Notes under the pieces: generated by a model
The model's database searches: none
The model's input: the letters and a program-made list of their open reading frames with translations, nothing else
What the model was told of the DNA's origin: nothing
Shown here: positions 16,452 through 26,441 of the stretch, one piece after another
Layout of the letters: the number at the start of each line of letters is the position of its first letter
Numbering within the stretch: the stretch's first letter is position 1
Translations under genes and position numbers: made by a program
Assembly: GCA_026415295.1 (NCBI GenBank)
Contig: JAOAHJ010000029.1
Span: 1-40,274 of the forward strand
DNA from: Spirochaetota bacterium
Lineage (GTDB): Bacteria > Spirochaetota > JAAYUW01 > JAOAHJ01
Reading direction: 5' to 3'
Length of the DNA stretch: 40,274 nt

Positions 16452-17972
16452 TTATTTTTTAAGTAAATCCTCTTTTGTAAATATTTTATAAATATCTGGT
16501 TTAAAATTCTTCATTACATCTTCAGAACCTAAAACTGACCATAAAATTTTATTATCATAGAGGTATTTCTTAGCAACAGCTATTATTTGATCAGCAGTTA
16601 TTGCTCTAACTTGATCCATAAATAAGAGGTAATTTCTATAATCGCCATTTAACAATATGGATTGTGCTATTTGAGAAGCAATTGCTGCATTTGTTTGTTG
16701 ACTTTCAAAGAAAGAGTTAATAAAAATGTTTTTGTATGTTTCTAAAACTTCGTTAATTGAAACAAGAGAAATGGACATTTTTGAAAGATCAACTTCTTGA
16801 CCCATTCCACCTTTACCTTCAGCAGAAACTGATGCTTTTGGAGCAATAACTTTACCCATTAAAAGGTAAGCTATAGCTTCGTCAATATAATATTTTACTT
16901 TGTCAGGAACAGTTGTTTTATAAACAACAATCGATCCGTAGTTTGCTTTAAAGATTCTAACTTGAGTCCATGCAGAATAACAAGCAGAATTTTGTGTTCT
17001 AACTATTTCAAAAAGCATATCATCAAGTATAGCAAGAGCTAGTCTTAAAGGCATAAAGTCAGGGTGAGAAGCTTCTGGAATTGCAAAATCACCTCTAACA
17101 TAAGCTACACCACCACCTATTGCATTAACTTCATAAATAACATCAGATTTAACTTTTCCTAAAAAATTTGAAACGGATGGTATTCCAATATTTTTATTTG
17201 GAATTTTTCCAAAAGTATCATTTAATTTATTAAATAATTTATCATTATTAAAATTTCCAACTGCAACTATGAATAATCTGTTAGATGAGATTGTTCTTTT
17301 ATAATAATCTACAACATCTTTATATTTTAAATTCTTTATTGATTCTTCTGTTCCGTCCCATGAAGCTTCATAAGGATGTCCTTTAAAAAGTGCTTTATTT
17401 AAATTATCTACCATTTTTGAATAAGGATCATTTGCTTTTTTATCAAGATTTCTTAAAAACTCGTCTTTTGTTGTGTCGAATTCGTATTCAGGGAATGTTG
17501 GATTTGTAAAGCAATCAACATAAATATCAAATACTTTGTCAAAATAGTAATCAAGTGTATTTAAAGAATATTCTGAATAATCAAAGCCTGTAGAAGTAGA
17601 AATTGAAGATGATGTATCTGATAAAATCTTTTTAATATCATCGTAACTGTAATTTTTAGAACCTTTAGTTAAAAGTGAAAGCATAACATTTTCAATTCCA
17701 GCATTTTTTACATTTGATAATAAAACACCACCATTAATAATTACTTTAATATGTTGAATTCTATTGTATGGATTATTCTTAATAATAACTGGGATTCCAT
17801 TTGAAAGTGTTTTTACTGTAAAGGTTGGCAAATTAGTTTTAGCAAAATTATTAATATTTCCTGAAGAAATTACACTTTCTTTTGAATAAAGACTAAATTG
17901 TGCAGAAGTACCACAAGAATAGAGAGAAAATAAAATAAAGAAAAATAAAACGAATATTTTTATTTTTTTCAT
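16452..17972 (-). CDS. M16 peptidase-like lipoprotein, non-catalytic subunit
   Basis: 506 residues. A signal peptide ends in FSLYSC with lipidated C20. The body is a two-domain M16 fold starting at FTVKTLSNGIPVIIKNN. The zinc motif HxxEH is replaced: where it should stand the protein has GIENVMLSLLTKGS. FKGHPYEASWDGTEESIKNL and VAVGNFNNDKLF are typical M16 blocks. Such inactive partners pair with a catalytic M16 protein, as in mitochondrial processing peptidase or bacterial two-gene M16B systems. The catalytic gene lies 28 bases upstream, in the same direction. Shine-Dalgarno AGGAGG. The pair presumably works in the periplasm. Confidence 0.9.
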   Translation of the reverse strand: MKKIKIFVLFFFILFSLYSCGTSAQFSLYSKESVISSGNINNFAKTNLPTFTVKTLSNGIPVIIKNNPYNRIQHIKVIINGGVLLSNVKNAGIENVMLSLLTKGSKNYSYDDIKKILSDTSSSISTSTGFDYSEYSLNTLDYYFDKVFDIYVDCFTNPTFPEYEFDTTKDEFLRNLDKKANDPYSKMVDNLNKALFKGHPYEASWDGTEESIKNLKYKDVVDYYKRTISSNRLFIVAVGNFNNDKLFNKLNDTFGKIPNKNIGIPSVSNFLGKVKSDVIYEVNAIGGGVAYVRGDFAIPEASHPDFMPLRLALAILDDMLFEIVRTQNSACYSAWTQVRIFKANYGSIVVYKTTVPDKVKYYIDEAIAYLLMGKVIAPKASVSAEGKGGMGQEVDLSKMSISLVSINEVLETYKNIFINSFFESQQTNAAIASQIAQSILLNGDYRNYLLFMDQVRAITADQIIAVAKKYLYDNKILWSVLGSEDVMKNFKPDIYKIFTKEDLLKK

Positions 17973-18000
17973 AATAATAACCTCCTAGAGTAAAATAAAA

Positions 18001-19449
18001 CTATTTCCACCAGTATGCATTATCTTCTGTTATTAGAGTAAAACCAGCTTTTGCAAAAGCATCTTTATCTTTTTCAAAATCTTTGGAGTTCATTCTAACA
18101 GCTAATACATAGTTTTTATTCAAAACATATTTTTGTAAAAATTTAACTATATCTTCATATTTAACTTTTTTACAGTTATCAAGGTAGTTGAAATAATAAT
18201 CTGTAGAAGCTGATGCCCACCAAAAAGATATATTTGAGATTAGTGATGAAGGTTTTTCAGAGTTAATAACTCTCTCATCATCAAGTTTTCTTTTTGCAAG
18301 TTCAAATTCTTCTTTTGTGAAATAATTTGGATCTGTTGCCATTAATTGAATTTCATCTAATACAATTTTTTCTAATTCTTTTACTTTATCAGGTGTAACA
18401 ACACCTGCATTATATGTCATATAAGTATAAAAGGTAATTTCCCCGCCATCTCTTTGTGTAAAATAATACATTACAATATAATCTTTTTTATATAGTGAAC
18501 CTTTCAATTTCTTATAAATATTATTTCTAAATTTCCCGTTTGGGTTATCAAGAAGAGTTCCCCAAACATCTGCAGCATAAGTTGCTTCAGGATCATCAAG
18601 TACATCTGGTCCTCTAAATTGCATAGTAAAAAATATAAAATTTTTGTAGAAAGTTGAGTCTGGATATATGATGTAACTTTTCTGAGTTAAATCAGGATGC
18701 TTTGGGAAATCAGGGATTGGATTTTTAGATTTTTCCCATGTTCCAAAATATTTTTTTGTATATTCAAGTATCTTTTCAGGATTTACATCTCCTCCAACAA
18801 AAAGAGCAGCATTATTTGGTACATAGAAAGTGTCCTTTATCATTTTCATTTGATCTATAGTAGCAGCTTGTATGTGTTTTGGTGCACCACCAACATCTTT
18901 TCTCCATGGGTATTTATACCACAAATATTTATCTAAAGCTCCATAAAATATGTGACCTGGATCAGAGTTATATCCTTTTATTTCATTTATAACAACTCCT
19001 TTTTCAGCTTCAAACTCTTTTGAATCAAATAAAGGATATCTTACTGCATTTGCCCAAAATTCAATTCCCTTCTCAACTTTATCAGATGGGACTGAAAAAT
19101 AGTAAGTAACATATTCTCCTGAAGTACCACCATTCCAAGTTGTGACACCAAGTTCCTTCATTGCGTTTGAGAAACTTGTTTGATCTTTATAAACAGCATT
19201 TCCTTTAAATAACATATGTTCATATAAGTGGAATAAACCTGTTGTTTCAGGAGTATGAGTTCTAGCACCACATCTAAAAGTAATTTGAATCCATGCTAGT
19301 GGTACTGTATGGTTTTCAATTACAAATAATTCAAGACCATTGTCAAGAACATATCTCTTGATTAGTTCATTTGTAGAAGCAGTAAATAGAATGAATAAGA
19401 AAAAAATGACAAAGAAAAGGCTCAAAATCCTTAAAGATTTTTTAAGCAT
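18001..19449 (-). CDS. M16 zinc peptidase, catalytic subunit, secreted
   Basis: 482 residues. The N-terminal hydrophobic signal (about 5-24) lacks a convincing lipobox, so the protein is probably periplasmic or anchored by the signal. The zinc motif is H74-L-Y-E77-H78 in TGLFHLYEHMLFKGN, with the third ligand E156 in KGVVINEIKGY, about 78 residues downstream, as in the family. VGGDVNPEKILEYTKKYFGTW is the conserved block before the second domain. It forms an operon with the inactive M16 subunit. Its ribosome site AAGGAGGA lies inside the end of the HAD gene, which it overlaps by 19 bases, suggesting coupled translation. Confidence 0.93.
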   Translation of the reverse strand: MLKKSLRILSLFFVIFFLFILFTASTNELIKRYVLDNGLELFVIENHTVPLAWIQITFRCGARTHTPETTGLFHLYEHMLFKGNAVYKDQTSFSNAMKELGVTTWNGGTSGEYVTYYFSVPSDKVEKGIEFWANAVRYPLFDSKEFEAEKGVVINEIKGYNSDPGHIFYGALDKYLWYKYPWRKDVGGAPKHIQAATIDQMKMIKDTFYVPNNAALFVGGDVNPEKILEYTKKYFGTWEKSKNPIPDFPKHPDLTQKSYIIYPDSTFYKNFIFFTMQFRGPDVLDDPEATYAADVWGTLLDNPNGKFRNNIYKKLKGSLYKKDYIVMYYFTQRDGGEITFYTYMTYNAGVVTPDKVKELEKIVLDEIQLMATDPNYFTKEEFELAKRKLDDERVINSEKPSSLISNISFWWASASTDYYFNYLDNCKKVKYEDIVKFLQKYVLNKNYVLAVRMNSKDFEKDKDAFAKAGFTLITEDNAYWWK

Positions 19450-20123
19450 AATTCCTCCTTCTTAAAATTTATAATAAAAGGGACTGCTTCCCTTAAATTA
19501 TTAACTACAATATTAGCATCTTTTAATTCATCCTCACTCCCATGTCCTGATATACCAATAAAGAGACAGTTAACTTTTTTTGCAGCATTAACATCAGCAA
19601 GTCTATCACCAATAAAAAGGAGTTCATCATTTTTTAAATTATATTTATCTATATAATAATCCAATATATCAGCTTTATCATTAAAATTTATGAAATCCAC
19701 ATAAACTCTTTCATTAAAATATTTAGAAATATTGTATGTTTCTAAAACTGCTTCACAGTATGTACTAGAACCATTTGAAGCTGTACCAATTAAATATTTA
19801 TTTTCTGTAGAAAATTTTAAAAATTCATAAACTCCTTCTAATAGAATTCCTTTTTTATTTGAAATAAGATTCACTAAAGCATCAAGCACATAATTCCTTA
19901 AAACTATTTTTAATTCTTCTTCTAGATCTGGAAATAAAGTGGAAATTATAATTTTATAAGTTTGTCCAACTAGATTTATTATATCTTTTAATTGAGGGAT
20001 TTTAATATCTTTAATATTATAATCTTTAACAAAATTCTTTATACCAATTTGATAAGCTTCATGAAGAAAGTTTTCTGAGGAATAAATAACACCATCAATA
20101 TCAAGTGCTATAAATTTAATCAT
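19431..20123 (-). CDS. HAD-superfamily phosphatase (phosphoglycolate phosphatase-like)
   Basis: 230 residues. HAD motif I is LDIDGVI (nucleophile D8, acid D10), motif II TASNGS, motif III the Lys of NDKADIL, and motif IV FIGDRLADVNAA. A helical C1 cap sits between motifs I and II (about 15-95), as in phosphoglycolate phosphatase and beta-phosphoglucomutase. The substrate cannot be told from sequence. First gene of an operon with the M16 pair. It has no Shine-Dalgarno; a TTGACA/TAATAT promoter places the likely transcript start at or next to the ATG, so the message may be leaderless. Confidence 0.88.
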   Translation of the reverse strand: MIKFIALDIDGVIYSSENFLHEAYQIGIKNFVKDYNIKDIKIPQLKDIINLVGQTYKIIISTLFPDLEEELKIVLRNYVLDALVNLISNKKGILLEGVYEFLKFSTENKYLIGTASNGSSTYCEAVLETYNISKYFNERVYVDFINFNDKADILDYYIDKYNLKNDELLFIGDRLADVNAAKKVNCLFIGISGHGSEDELKDANIVVNNLREAVPFIINFKKEELCLKNL

Positions 20124-20129
20124 TTAAAA

Positions 20130-20159
20130 ATATTAAATAAAAAAAATTTTTTTTGTCAA
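20130..20159 (-). promoter_or_regulatory. Likely promoter of the HAD-M16 operon
   Basis: On the minus strand a consensus -35 TTGACA (20154-20159) is followed after 18 bases by TAATAT (20130-20135), which lies 6 bases before the HAD ATG (20121-20123). Transcription would begin about at the start codon. The spacer is an A-tract followed by a T-tract. Confidence 0.55.
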
Positions 20160-20274
20160 ATAAAAATATATGATTAATCGTTCAAAAAAATAAAAATAAT
20201 TATTCTTTACATAAAATTAATTTACTTGATATTTTTAAAAAATTATTTTATTATTAATCAAGAAGGAGTTTAGC

Positions 20275-20556
20275 TTGGGTTTTTTTGAAAGAAGGAAAAG
20301 TCCTAGATTTTCTATAAATAAAAAAATTGAGTTATTAATAAATGAAAATTTAAAAAAAGAGGGAATTCTAGACAACATATCTGATACAGGTTGTTTAATA
20401 ATATTTGATGAAAATATGAGCTTAAACTTAAAAGATAAAGTTAAGTTTAATCTGAGAAGTGAAACTTCTTCAATGGAATTTAGAGGTACTATAATTAGAA
20501 TCGAAAAGTTTTTAGGAAAAACAAAAATTGCAATTTATTTTGATAATTATTATTAA
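20275..20556 (+). CDS. PilZ domain protein (c-di-GMP receptor)
   Basis: 93 residues, a single PilZ domain. Both c-di-GMP motifs are present: RRKSPR (6-11, the RxxxR motif) and NISDTG (34-39, the (D/N)xSxxG motif), followed by beta strands ending TKIAIYFDNYY. The start is TTG, well supported by AAGGAG 6-7 bases upstream; no ATG is available. It lies 13 bases before a thioesterase gene, on which its sense of function throws no light. It probably switches motility or envelope functions in response to c-di-GMP. Confidence 0.88.
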   Translation: MGFFERRKSPRFSINKKIELLINENLKKEGILDNISDTGCLIIFDENMSLNLKDKVKFNLRSETSSMEFRGTIIRIEKFLGKTKIAIYFDNYY

Positions 20557-20569
20557 AAAAGGAATGATT

Positions 20570-20986
20570 GTGAATATTACCCCTTATTTCCATATTGTAA
20601 ATTATTGGGAAACTGATCAAATGGGAGTAGTGCATCACTCGAATTATATCAAATGGCTGGAAGAAGCAAGGTGTCACTTTCTAAGAGAAATAGGGTATCC
20701 ATACAAATGGATAGAAGAAAATGGATATATGCTCCCTGTTTATGAGATTAAAATAAAATATAAAAATTCAGCAAGATTTGAAGATAAAATTAGTATTATT
20801 ACTAATATTGACTTATTAAATGAATTTAAAATGGTTTTATCATATAAAATTTTTAATGAGAAATTATTACTATGCGAAGCTATAACTATTCACCCATGGA
20901 CTGATAGAAATTTGAAACTTAAGAAGCTTGAGAAAACTTTATTAGAAACATTAAAAAGATATGAAAATCTTAAAGAAAAAAGATAA
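20570..20986 (+). CDS. YbgC/4HBT-family acyl-CoA thioesterase
   Basis: Hotdog-fold thioesterase that hydrolyses acyl-CoA (YbgC-like). About 138 residues from the GTG at 20570, chosen because AAAAGGA lies 6 bases before it; an ATG two codons earlier (20564) abuts that site and is the alternative. The signature is YWETDQMGVVHHSNYIKW with the catalytic Asp, followed by EEARCHFLREIGYPY. The remainder, IKYKNSARFEDKISIITNI, is typical of the central beta sheet. Co-directional with PilZ. Confidence 0.82.
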   Translation: MNITPYFHIVNYWETDQMGVVHHSNYIKWLEEARCHFLREIGYPYKWIEENGYMLPVYEIKIKYKNSARFEDKISIITNIDLLNEFKMVLSYKIFNEKLLLCEAITIHPWTDRNLKLKKLEKTLLETLKRYENLKEKR

Positions 20987-21142
20987 TCAAATTTTATAAA
21001 AAATGGATCGTAAAATAATTATAAAATTATAAATTATAAAATAATTGTTAGAATTTAAAAATAATATTATTTTGAATTTTAATTAAATCTTTAGGATTTT
21101 AACAAAGTTAATAGTTAATATTATTAAAATTTGATTATTAGT

Positions 21143-21655
21143 ATGGAAAATAATGGAGAAAAAAATAAATTTTTAATTATAAACGGACCAAATTTATCTA
21201 TGCTTCAATATAGAGAAAAATTTTATGGAGGCTATAATCTAAATGAAATAGAGAATAAAATTAAAGAGAGGTTTGAATTAAAAATTGAACATATAACTTC
21301 AAGTACTATTAGTAATAATAATATAAATAATAAAAAAAAGAGGCCAGAAATATTATTTTATACAACTAATATAGAAGGAGAAATTTTAAATAAAACATAT
21401 GAACATATAGAACAAACATTTGGTCTAATAATAAATCCAGGAGCATTGACTCATTATTCTTATTCAATACTAGATCTTTATAATACTTTAAGAAATAATA
21501 GAATTTATATTATAGAAGTTCATATAACAAATCCATTAATTAGAGGAAGAAATAATTTGTTAACAACAACAGCTGCAGATTCTTGTATAATGGGATTTGG
21601 TATTGATTCATACTTTTTAGCATTGGATTATTTGTTAGAAATGTACTATAAATAA
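21143..21655 (+). CDS. aroQ: 3-dehydroquinate dehydratase, type II, divergent
   Basis: Third step of the shikimate pathway. 170 residues from ATG 21143 (a TTG at 21131 would add four). Family landmarks: INGPNLSMLQYREKFYGGYNL (lid with catalytic Tyr and Arg, within residues 11-35), NIEGEIL (normally NxEGELI), IINPGALTHYSYSILD and EVHITNPLIRGRNN (normally EVHxSNxxxREEFR). Differences: about 15 extra Asn/Lys-rich residues before NIEGE, and RGRNNLLTTTAAD in place of REEFRHHSYTS. The substrate-binding region is thus less conserved than usual, though the His and Arg positions can be matched. No Shine-Dalgarno. Confidence 0.82.
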   Translation: MENNGEKNKFLIINGPNLSMLQYREKFYGGYNLNEIENKIKERFELKIEHITSSTISNNNINNKKKRPEILFYTTNIEGEILNKTYEHIEQTFGLIINPGALTHYSYSILDLYNTLRNNRIYIIEVHITNPLIRGRNNLLTTTAADSCIMGFGIDSYFLALDYLLEMYYK

Positions 21656-21792
21656 AATTTAGTTATTTGTTATCTTTAAATATTTCAAGTATTTATTTTA
21701 ATAAATTATTGTTTTAATAAAGATTAATATTAAAAATTATTTTTATAATTTTTTAACATAAATATTGTTTTTGAAATTTATACTCAATTTTT

Positions 21793-23556
21793 ATGATTGA
21801 AAAAGAGAATTATTTATCTTTGCCCAATAATCCAGGGGTTTATATTTTTTATGATAAAAATAGGAAGATTCTATATATTGGGAAAGCTAAATATTTAAAA
21901 AAAAGGGTATCCCAATATTTTAATAGTAAATACAAAGATTTAAAAACTATTAATCTTACTAAAAAAGTAAAGTTTATAGATTATCTAATTACAAAATCAG
22001 AAAAAGAAGCTATATTAGTTGAGCAGAATCTTATATCTGTAAATAATCCTCCATATAATATTCAATTAAAAGATAATAAATCTTTTCCTGTTATTGTTTT
22101 AACAGAAGAGAGATTTCCAGCAGTTCATCTATCAAGGCAATATAATTGTGAAAAAGGATTTATTTCAGGACCATATCTTTCATCCCGAACAGCAAAAACA
22201 GTTTATAATTTTGTACTTGAAAATTTCAAGATTAGGAGTTGTTCAAAAAAGCTAAATAAAATTTCAAAACCATGTTTAAATTATCATTTAAAGTTATGTT
22301 GCGCTCCTTGTGGTAATTTTATAGATGAAGAAAGTTATAAAGGGCTTGTTGAAAAAGCTAAAAATTTTTTAAGGGGTGCTTACAATGATTTATTAAAAAA
22401 GTTGAAAGAAGAGATCAATAAATATTCAGAAAACCTTGAATTTGAAAAGGCGTTAGAATTAAAAAATATTTATGAAAAAATTGAAAATTTTAAAAAAGAT
22501 TTTTCTTATAATTATTTCACAGAAAAGGTTGTAGATTTTATTGGATTTTATTTTGGTAAAAATTATGGAATTATTGCAATTTTAAGAATGAGTAAAGGAA
22601 GAAAGATTTTGCCTTATACAAAATATTTTAAATATTATGATTATCCAAAAAATATTTTTGAAGAAATTGTTATAAAACTTTATGAAGATTTTCTAAAATT
22701 TCAAAATTTTATTTTACCTGAAGAAATAATTTCTCTTTACCAAACAGGGGAGATATTTTTAGAAAATATTAAAGCAAAAAATGATAAGATAAACTATATT
22801 ATTCAAGACTTTTTAATAAGCAATTTAAATGTAGCTGAAAATAATGCAATTTATAAGCTTGACAATCAAGCTGTAGAAACAACCAAAAATAATAATCCTA
22901 ATTTCGAAAACTCTAATTCTAATAATAAAATTTTATTTGTAAGAAAATATAAAAATAATAAAGAATTAGATATTTTAAAAAATTTAGTTAAACATTGTAA
23001 AACTTTTTATTTTGAGACATTCCCCGAAGAAAGTAAAGCAAATATAAGTTTACTAAAAAGTATAAAAAATAAGTTAGGTTTAGAAAAATTTCCAGAAATA
23101 ATAGAAGGATATGATATATCAAATTTAGGAGATAAATATATAGTAGGAGCTGAAGTTAATTTTATAAATGGTATTAAAAATAAAAAAGAATATAGACATT
23201 TTGCTATTAAATTAATTGATTATCAAAATGATGTTGAAGCTATAACTGAAATAGTTTTAAGGAGGATTATTAGACTACAAAATGAAAATAAAAGATTACC
23301 AGACCTAATATTAATAGATGGTGGTAAACCTCAAACAAATTCAGTTTATGAAGCTTTAAAAAAATTGGGATTTAATAATGATATAATAGGACTTGCTAAA
23401 AAGGAAGAGCTTATTTATATCCCAGCAAGAAATGAATTAATAAAGCTTGATATTAATTTACCAGAAATGAGAATGCTTATATATATAAGAGATGAAGCGC
23501 ATAGATTTGCTAATAGACTAAGAAAAATTAAAATAAAGAAAAAGTTTAATTTTTAA
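21793..23556 (+). CDS. uvrC: Excinuclease ABC subunit C, lacking the C-terminal HhH domain
   Basis: Makes both incisions in nucleotide excision repair. 587 residues. GIY-YIG nuclease: GVYIFY (15-20), LYIGKAKYLKKRV (27-39). Cysteine cluster C150, C161, C169/C170, C173. UVR motif about 205-240. RNase H-like nuclease with D441 (GYDISNLG), D480, D509 (LIDGG) and H570 (DEAHRFANRLR). The protein stops right after this, so the usual tandem helix-hairpin-helix domain (about 50-60 residues) is missing. An Asn-rich insertion lies at about 345-380. There is no Shine-Dalgarno; TATACT lies 8 bases before ATG. No HhH remnant is seen downstream. Confidence 0.94.
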   Translation: MIEKENYLSLPNNPGVYIFYDKNRKILYIGKAKYLKKRVSQYFNSKYKDLKTINLTKKVKFIDYLITKSEKEAILVEQNLISVNNPPYNIQLKDNKSFPVIVLTEERFPAVHLSRQYNCEKGFISGPYLSSRTAKTVYNFVLENFKIRSCSKKLNKISKPCLNYHLKLCCAPCGNFIDEESYKGLVEKAKNFLRGAYNDLLKKLKEEINKYSENLEFEKALELKNIYEKIENFKKDFSYNYFTEKVVDFIGFYFGKNYGIIAILRMSKGRKILPYTKYFKYYDYPKNIFEEIVIKLYEDFLKFQNFILPEEIISLYQTGEIFLENIKAKNDKINYIIQDFLISNLNVAENNAIYKLDNQAVETTKNNNPNFENSNSNNKILFVRKYKNNKELDILKNLVKHCKTFYFETFPEESKANISLLKSIKNKLGLEKFPEIIEGYDISNLGDKYIVGAEVNFINGIKNKKEYRHFAIKLIDYQNDVEAITEIVLRRIIRLQNENKRLPDLILIDGGKPQTNSVYEALKKLGFNNDIIGLAKKEELIYIPARNELIKLDINLPEMRMLIYIRDEAHRFANRLRKIKIKKKFNF

Positions 23557-23743
23557 AATTTTAAATTAAAATTGAAATAAGTTACAATTTAGTTTATATT
23601 TTAATGATTTTTAATTTTTATTTTTATATATGAGATTGACGATATTTTAAAATAAGATTTTTTTTTATTTATAAATTTTTTAAATAGTATAAAAATTTAT
23701 TTGTATAACAAAAGATAAAATTTAATTTTAAGGGATAACCTAT

Positions 23744-25894
23744 ATGAGTAAAGATAAAATTGTTAAAAAAAGACTGAAAAAGGGAACATCTTTTCTTGAT
23801 AAAAAAAAGCAAATGTATGTTTATAAAAACAAAAAGAGTAAAGTCAGAGAAAAGTTTCAATCTTATGAAGAAGGATATATTAACTTTAACTCTTTTGCTT
23901 TCTTTTTAAGTGAGTTTTTCTTTCCTTTAACTATATTGCCTTTACTTTTGTGGACTTTTTCACTCTTACCTGCAAGAGGGTTGATGACTTTATCTACTGA
24001 ATTTCTTAGAGCAGTCATTGCTTTTGAGTTTTTTTCTATTTTGAATGCTTTGATTGGTTTAATAATAAATTATTTTATATTAAAAAATATATTTGAATAT
24101 TTTAATATCTTTAATATAACAAATTTTATGGACCCTTATGACTTTTTAAAGTATAGAGCAAGGATTTTAAATTTTCCATTAAATAATATGATTTTTTATT
24201 TTTTTAGGTCTTTTATAGTTTTAATAATTCCTTTATACTATTTTATAAATACTGATTTATTTTTAAAAAGTAACTTTTTTTTGATGGTTTTACTATCTTT
24301 GCTTACATCAATAAATTCAAGTGTAATGAACTATTATTTTAACCTTTTTACAATAAATAAAATACAAAAAATATTAATTAAAGTTAAAATTCAAAGTGGA
24401 GATACACCTTTCAAGATTTATATTTTTAATATTCCTGTAAAAACAATATTTACTATTTTGCTTCCTGCAATATTAGCTAATTTAATTTTGATTCTATTTA
24501 TAAATACTACATTTAACTTTTTTAAATTTAAACCATCTTCTGCCTTAATTAAGGCATTTTCAGGAATAGTTACTATATCAGCTTTTTCACTTGTCTCTTC
24601 ATCTTTAATTTTTGCATTTTATCTTTCTGATTACATTAGAATTTTAAGAAATTCTATAGAAACTTTACAAAAAGGAGACTTCACAATATCAGTTCCTGTT
24701 AGAACAACAGATGAAATGGCAGATTTTGCACATAGACTTAATGTAACATCTTTAGAACTAAATAATCTTGTTTTACAAGTAAAAAATTTTTTTGATGTTA
24801 TTTCTGATAAGACAAATGTTAATTTTGAAATTGCAAAAAAGATAAGTGATTTTTCAGATAACCTTAATAAATCATTATTAAAGGTTACTGAATCAATTGG
24901 AAAAATTACAGATTCTACTAAAATTATTGAAAAAGTTTCAGATAATGCATCACAAGCTATTACTGATTCAATAAAGAGATTAAGAGAACAAATTGAACTT
25001 TTTGAAAAATCTTTAAGTGCTATGAGTGAAATTGATGAGATTTCTCAGAAAATGGTTGATTCATTAAAGTTAATTATTGATATATCTTCGCATACTAAAT
25101 TACTTGCTTTAAATGCTTCAATAGAAGCTTCCAGAGTTGGAGAGTCAGGTAAAGGTTTTGCTGTTGTTGCTATGGAAATTAGAAAACTTGCAGAAAATGC
25201 ATCAAATGTTTCAGATGAGATAAAAAATTTTATCGGAGTAATAAATAATAAAGTTAATCAAAGTATGCAAGGATCAAATATAATAAAGAGTGCAGTTTTA
25301 AATATAATGCAAGAAGTTAGTGATATTGATAATCAAGTAAAATCAATAAAAGAAGAAGCAATTAAAGAGGTTAAATTTACAGAAGATCTTTCAATGATAA
25401 AAGATAATTTTGAAAAGGTTGTAAAAGAAAATAATCTTATATCTGGTGAAATTACAAAAAATGCAGAAGAACTCAAAAATAACTCTGATCAATTGATTAA
25501 AATCTTAGGAAAACTTAAAAGTATTGAAACAGGATTAATAATAAAAGAAGATCAAATAGAAAAAGTTAAAATTAAAATATTAGAAAACACTAAATTAAAA
25601 AAAGAAAAAAAGGTAAAAAAAGAGGAGAAATTATATCTTTTAGAAGAAAAAAAAGAGAAAATTGAAAAAGAAGAACAGATTGTTGTTAAAGATCAATTGA
25701 CTAAAAAAGAATTTGAGGAGATTCCTGATTTACAAAGTAAAGAAGAGTTAGAAAGTTTACCTGAAATAAAAGAAGAGATTAAAAAAGGTAATTTAAATTT
25801 AGAATTTGAGTATGATTTAATTCAAGAAGGAGAAAATATAAAAATTAATGAAGAAACAGGAATAATTGAATTAGCAGATGAGTCAAAAAAATAA
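23744..25894 (+). CDS. Methyl-accepting chemotaxis protein with six-helix membrane sensor
   Basis: 716 residues. A basic cytoplasmic start (1-45) is followed by six membrane helices (about 52-74, 90-115, 148-168, 176-198, 235-255, 275-295) with short loops and no periplasmic ligand domain. HAMP linker about 296-345 ([18 protein letters not shown]). The signalling coiled coil has the hairpin tip [34 protein letters not shown] within 451-484. The last 110 residues are Lys/Glu-rich and end without a CheR/CheB pentapeptide. It probably senses membrane or internal energy signals. Shine-Dalgarno AAGGGAT. Single gene; no che genes nearby. Confidence 0.93.
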   Translation: MSKDKIVKKRLKKGTSFLDKKKQMYVYKNKKSKVREKFQSYEEGYINFNSFAFFLSEFFFPLTILPLLLWTFSLLPARGLMTLSTEFLRAVIAFEFFSILNALIGLIINYFILKNIFEYFNIFNITNFMDPYDFLKYRARILNFPLNNMIFYFFRSFIVLIIPLYYFINTDLFLKSNFFLMVLLSLLTSINSSVMNYYFNLFTINKIQKILIKVKIQSGDTPFKIYIFNIPVKTIFTILLPAILANLILILFINTTFNFFKFKPSSALIKAFSGIVTISAFSLVSSSLIFAFYLSDYIRILRNSIETLQKGDFTISVPVRTTDEMADFAHRLNVTSLELNNLVLQVKNFFDVISDKTNVNFEIAKKISDFSDNLNKSLLKVTESIGKITDSTKIIEKVSDNASQAITDSIKRLREQIELFEKSLSAMSEIDEISQKMVDSLKLIIDISSHTKLLALNASIEASRVGESGKGFAVVAMEIRKLAENASNVSDEIKNFIGVINNKVNQSMQGSNIIKSAVLNIMQEVSDIDNQVKSIKEEAIKEVKFTEDLSMIKDNFEKVVKENNLISGEITKNAEELKNNSDQLIKILGKLKSIETGLIIKEDQIEKVKIKILENTKLKKEKKVKKEEKLYLLEEKKEKIEKEEQIVVKDQLTKKEFEEIPDLQSKEELESLPEIKEEIKKGNLNLEFEYDLIQEGENIKINEETGIIELADESKK

Positions 25895-26015
25895 AGTAAT
25901 TATAATATTAAAAAAAGTAAAAATATTATAAATAAAATATTAAAAATAAAGATTAATATATTTTTAGAAATTATAAGAACAATAATTATTAATATTTATT
26001 TTTTTGGGAGGAGAA

Positions 26016-26438
26016 ATGAAAATTAATACTAAATGGCTTGGTGGGATGGCTTTTGAAAGTGTTCTAAATGGACATAAGATAATAATGGATGCTGATAAGG
26101 ATTTCGGGGGCGAAGATAGGGGCCCAAGACCTAAAGGGCTATTATTAGTAGCTTTAGCTGGTTGTACTGGTATGGATGTAGTTTCTTTGCTTAATAAAAT
26201 GCAAGTACCAATTTCTAGGTACGAAATGGATATTGAAACAGAAACTACAGAGGATCATCCAAGAGTTTTTAAAGATATAAAAATAGTCTATAAATTTTGG
26301 GGGAATGAGTTAAAAAACTATAAAGATAAAATTGAAAAAGCTATTAATCTCTCTCAAGAAAAATATTGCGGGGTTTCTGCCATGTTAAAGAAAAACTCAA
26401 ATATAATATTTACTTATGAAATTCTTGAAGATTTATAA
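26016..26438 (+). CDS. OsmC-family peroxiredoxin-like protein
   Basis: 140 residues. The ATG at 26016 is chosen because GGGAGGAG is directly upstream; a TTG at 26004 is formed by that same site. The two redox cysteines are C50 (LAGCTGMDVVSLLNKM) and C116 (LSQEKYCGVSAML). GPRPKGLLLVAL and EDHPRVFKDIKIVYKFWG are typical OsmC/YhfA blocks. These enzymes reduce organic hydroperoxides with thiols; the CTGMDV subtype is the YhfA-like branch of less certain function. Its end is 3 bases from the end of the convergent DUF5685 gene. Confidence 0.9.
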   Translation: MKINTKWLGGMAFESVLNGHKIIMDADKDFGGEDRGPRPKGLLLVALAGCTGMDVVSLLNKMQVPISRYEMDIETETTEDHPRVFKDIKIVYKFWGNELKNYKDKIEKAINLSQEKYCGVSAMLKKNSNIIFTYEILEDL

Positions 26439-26441
26439 AAT

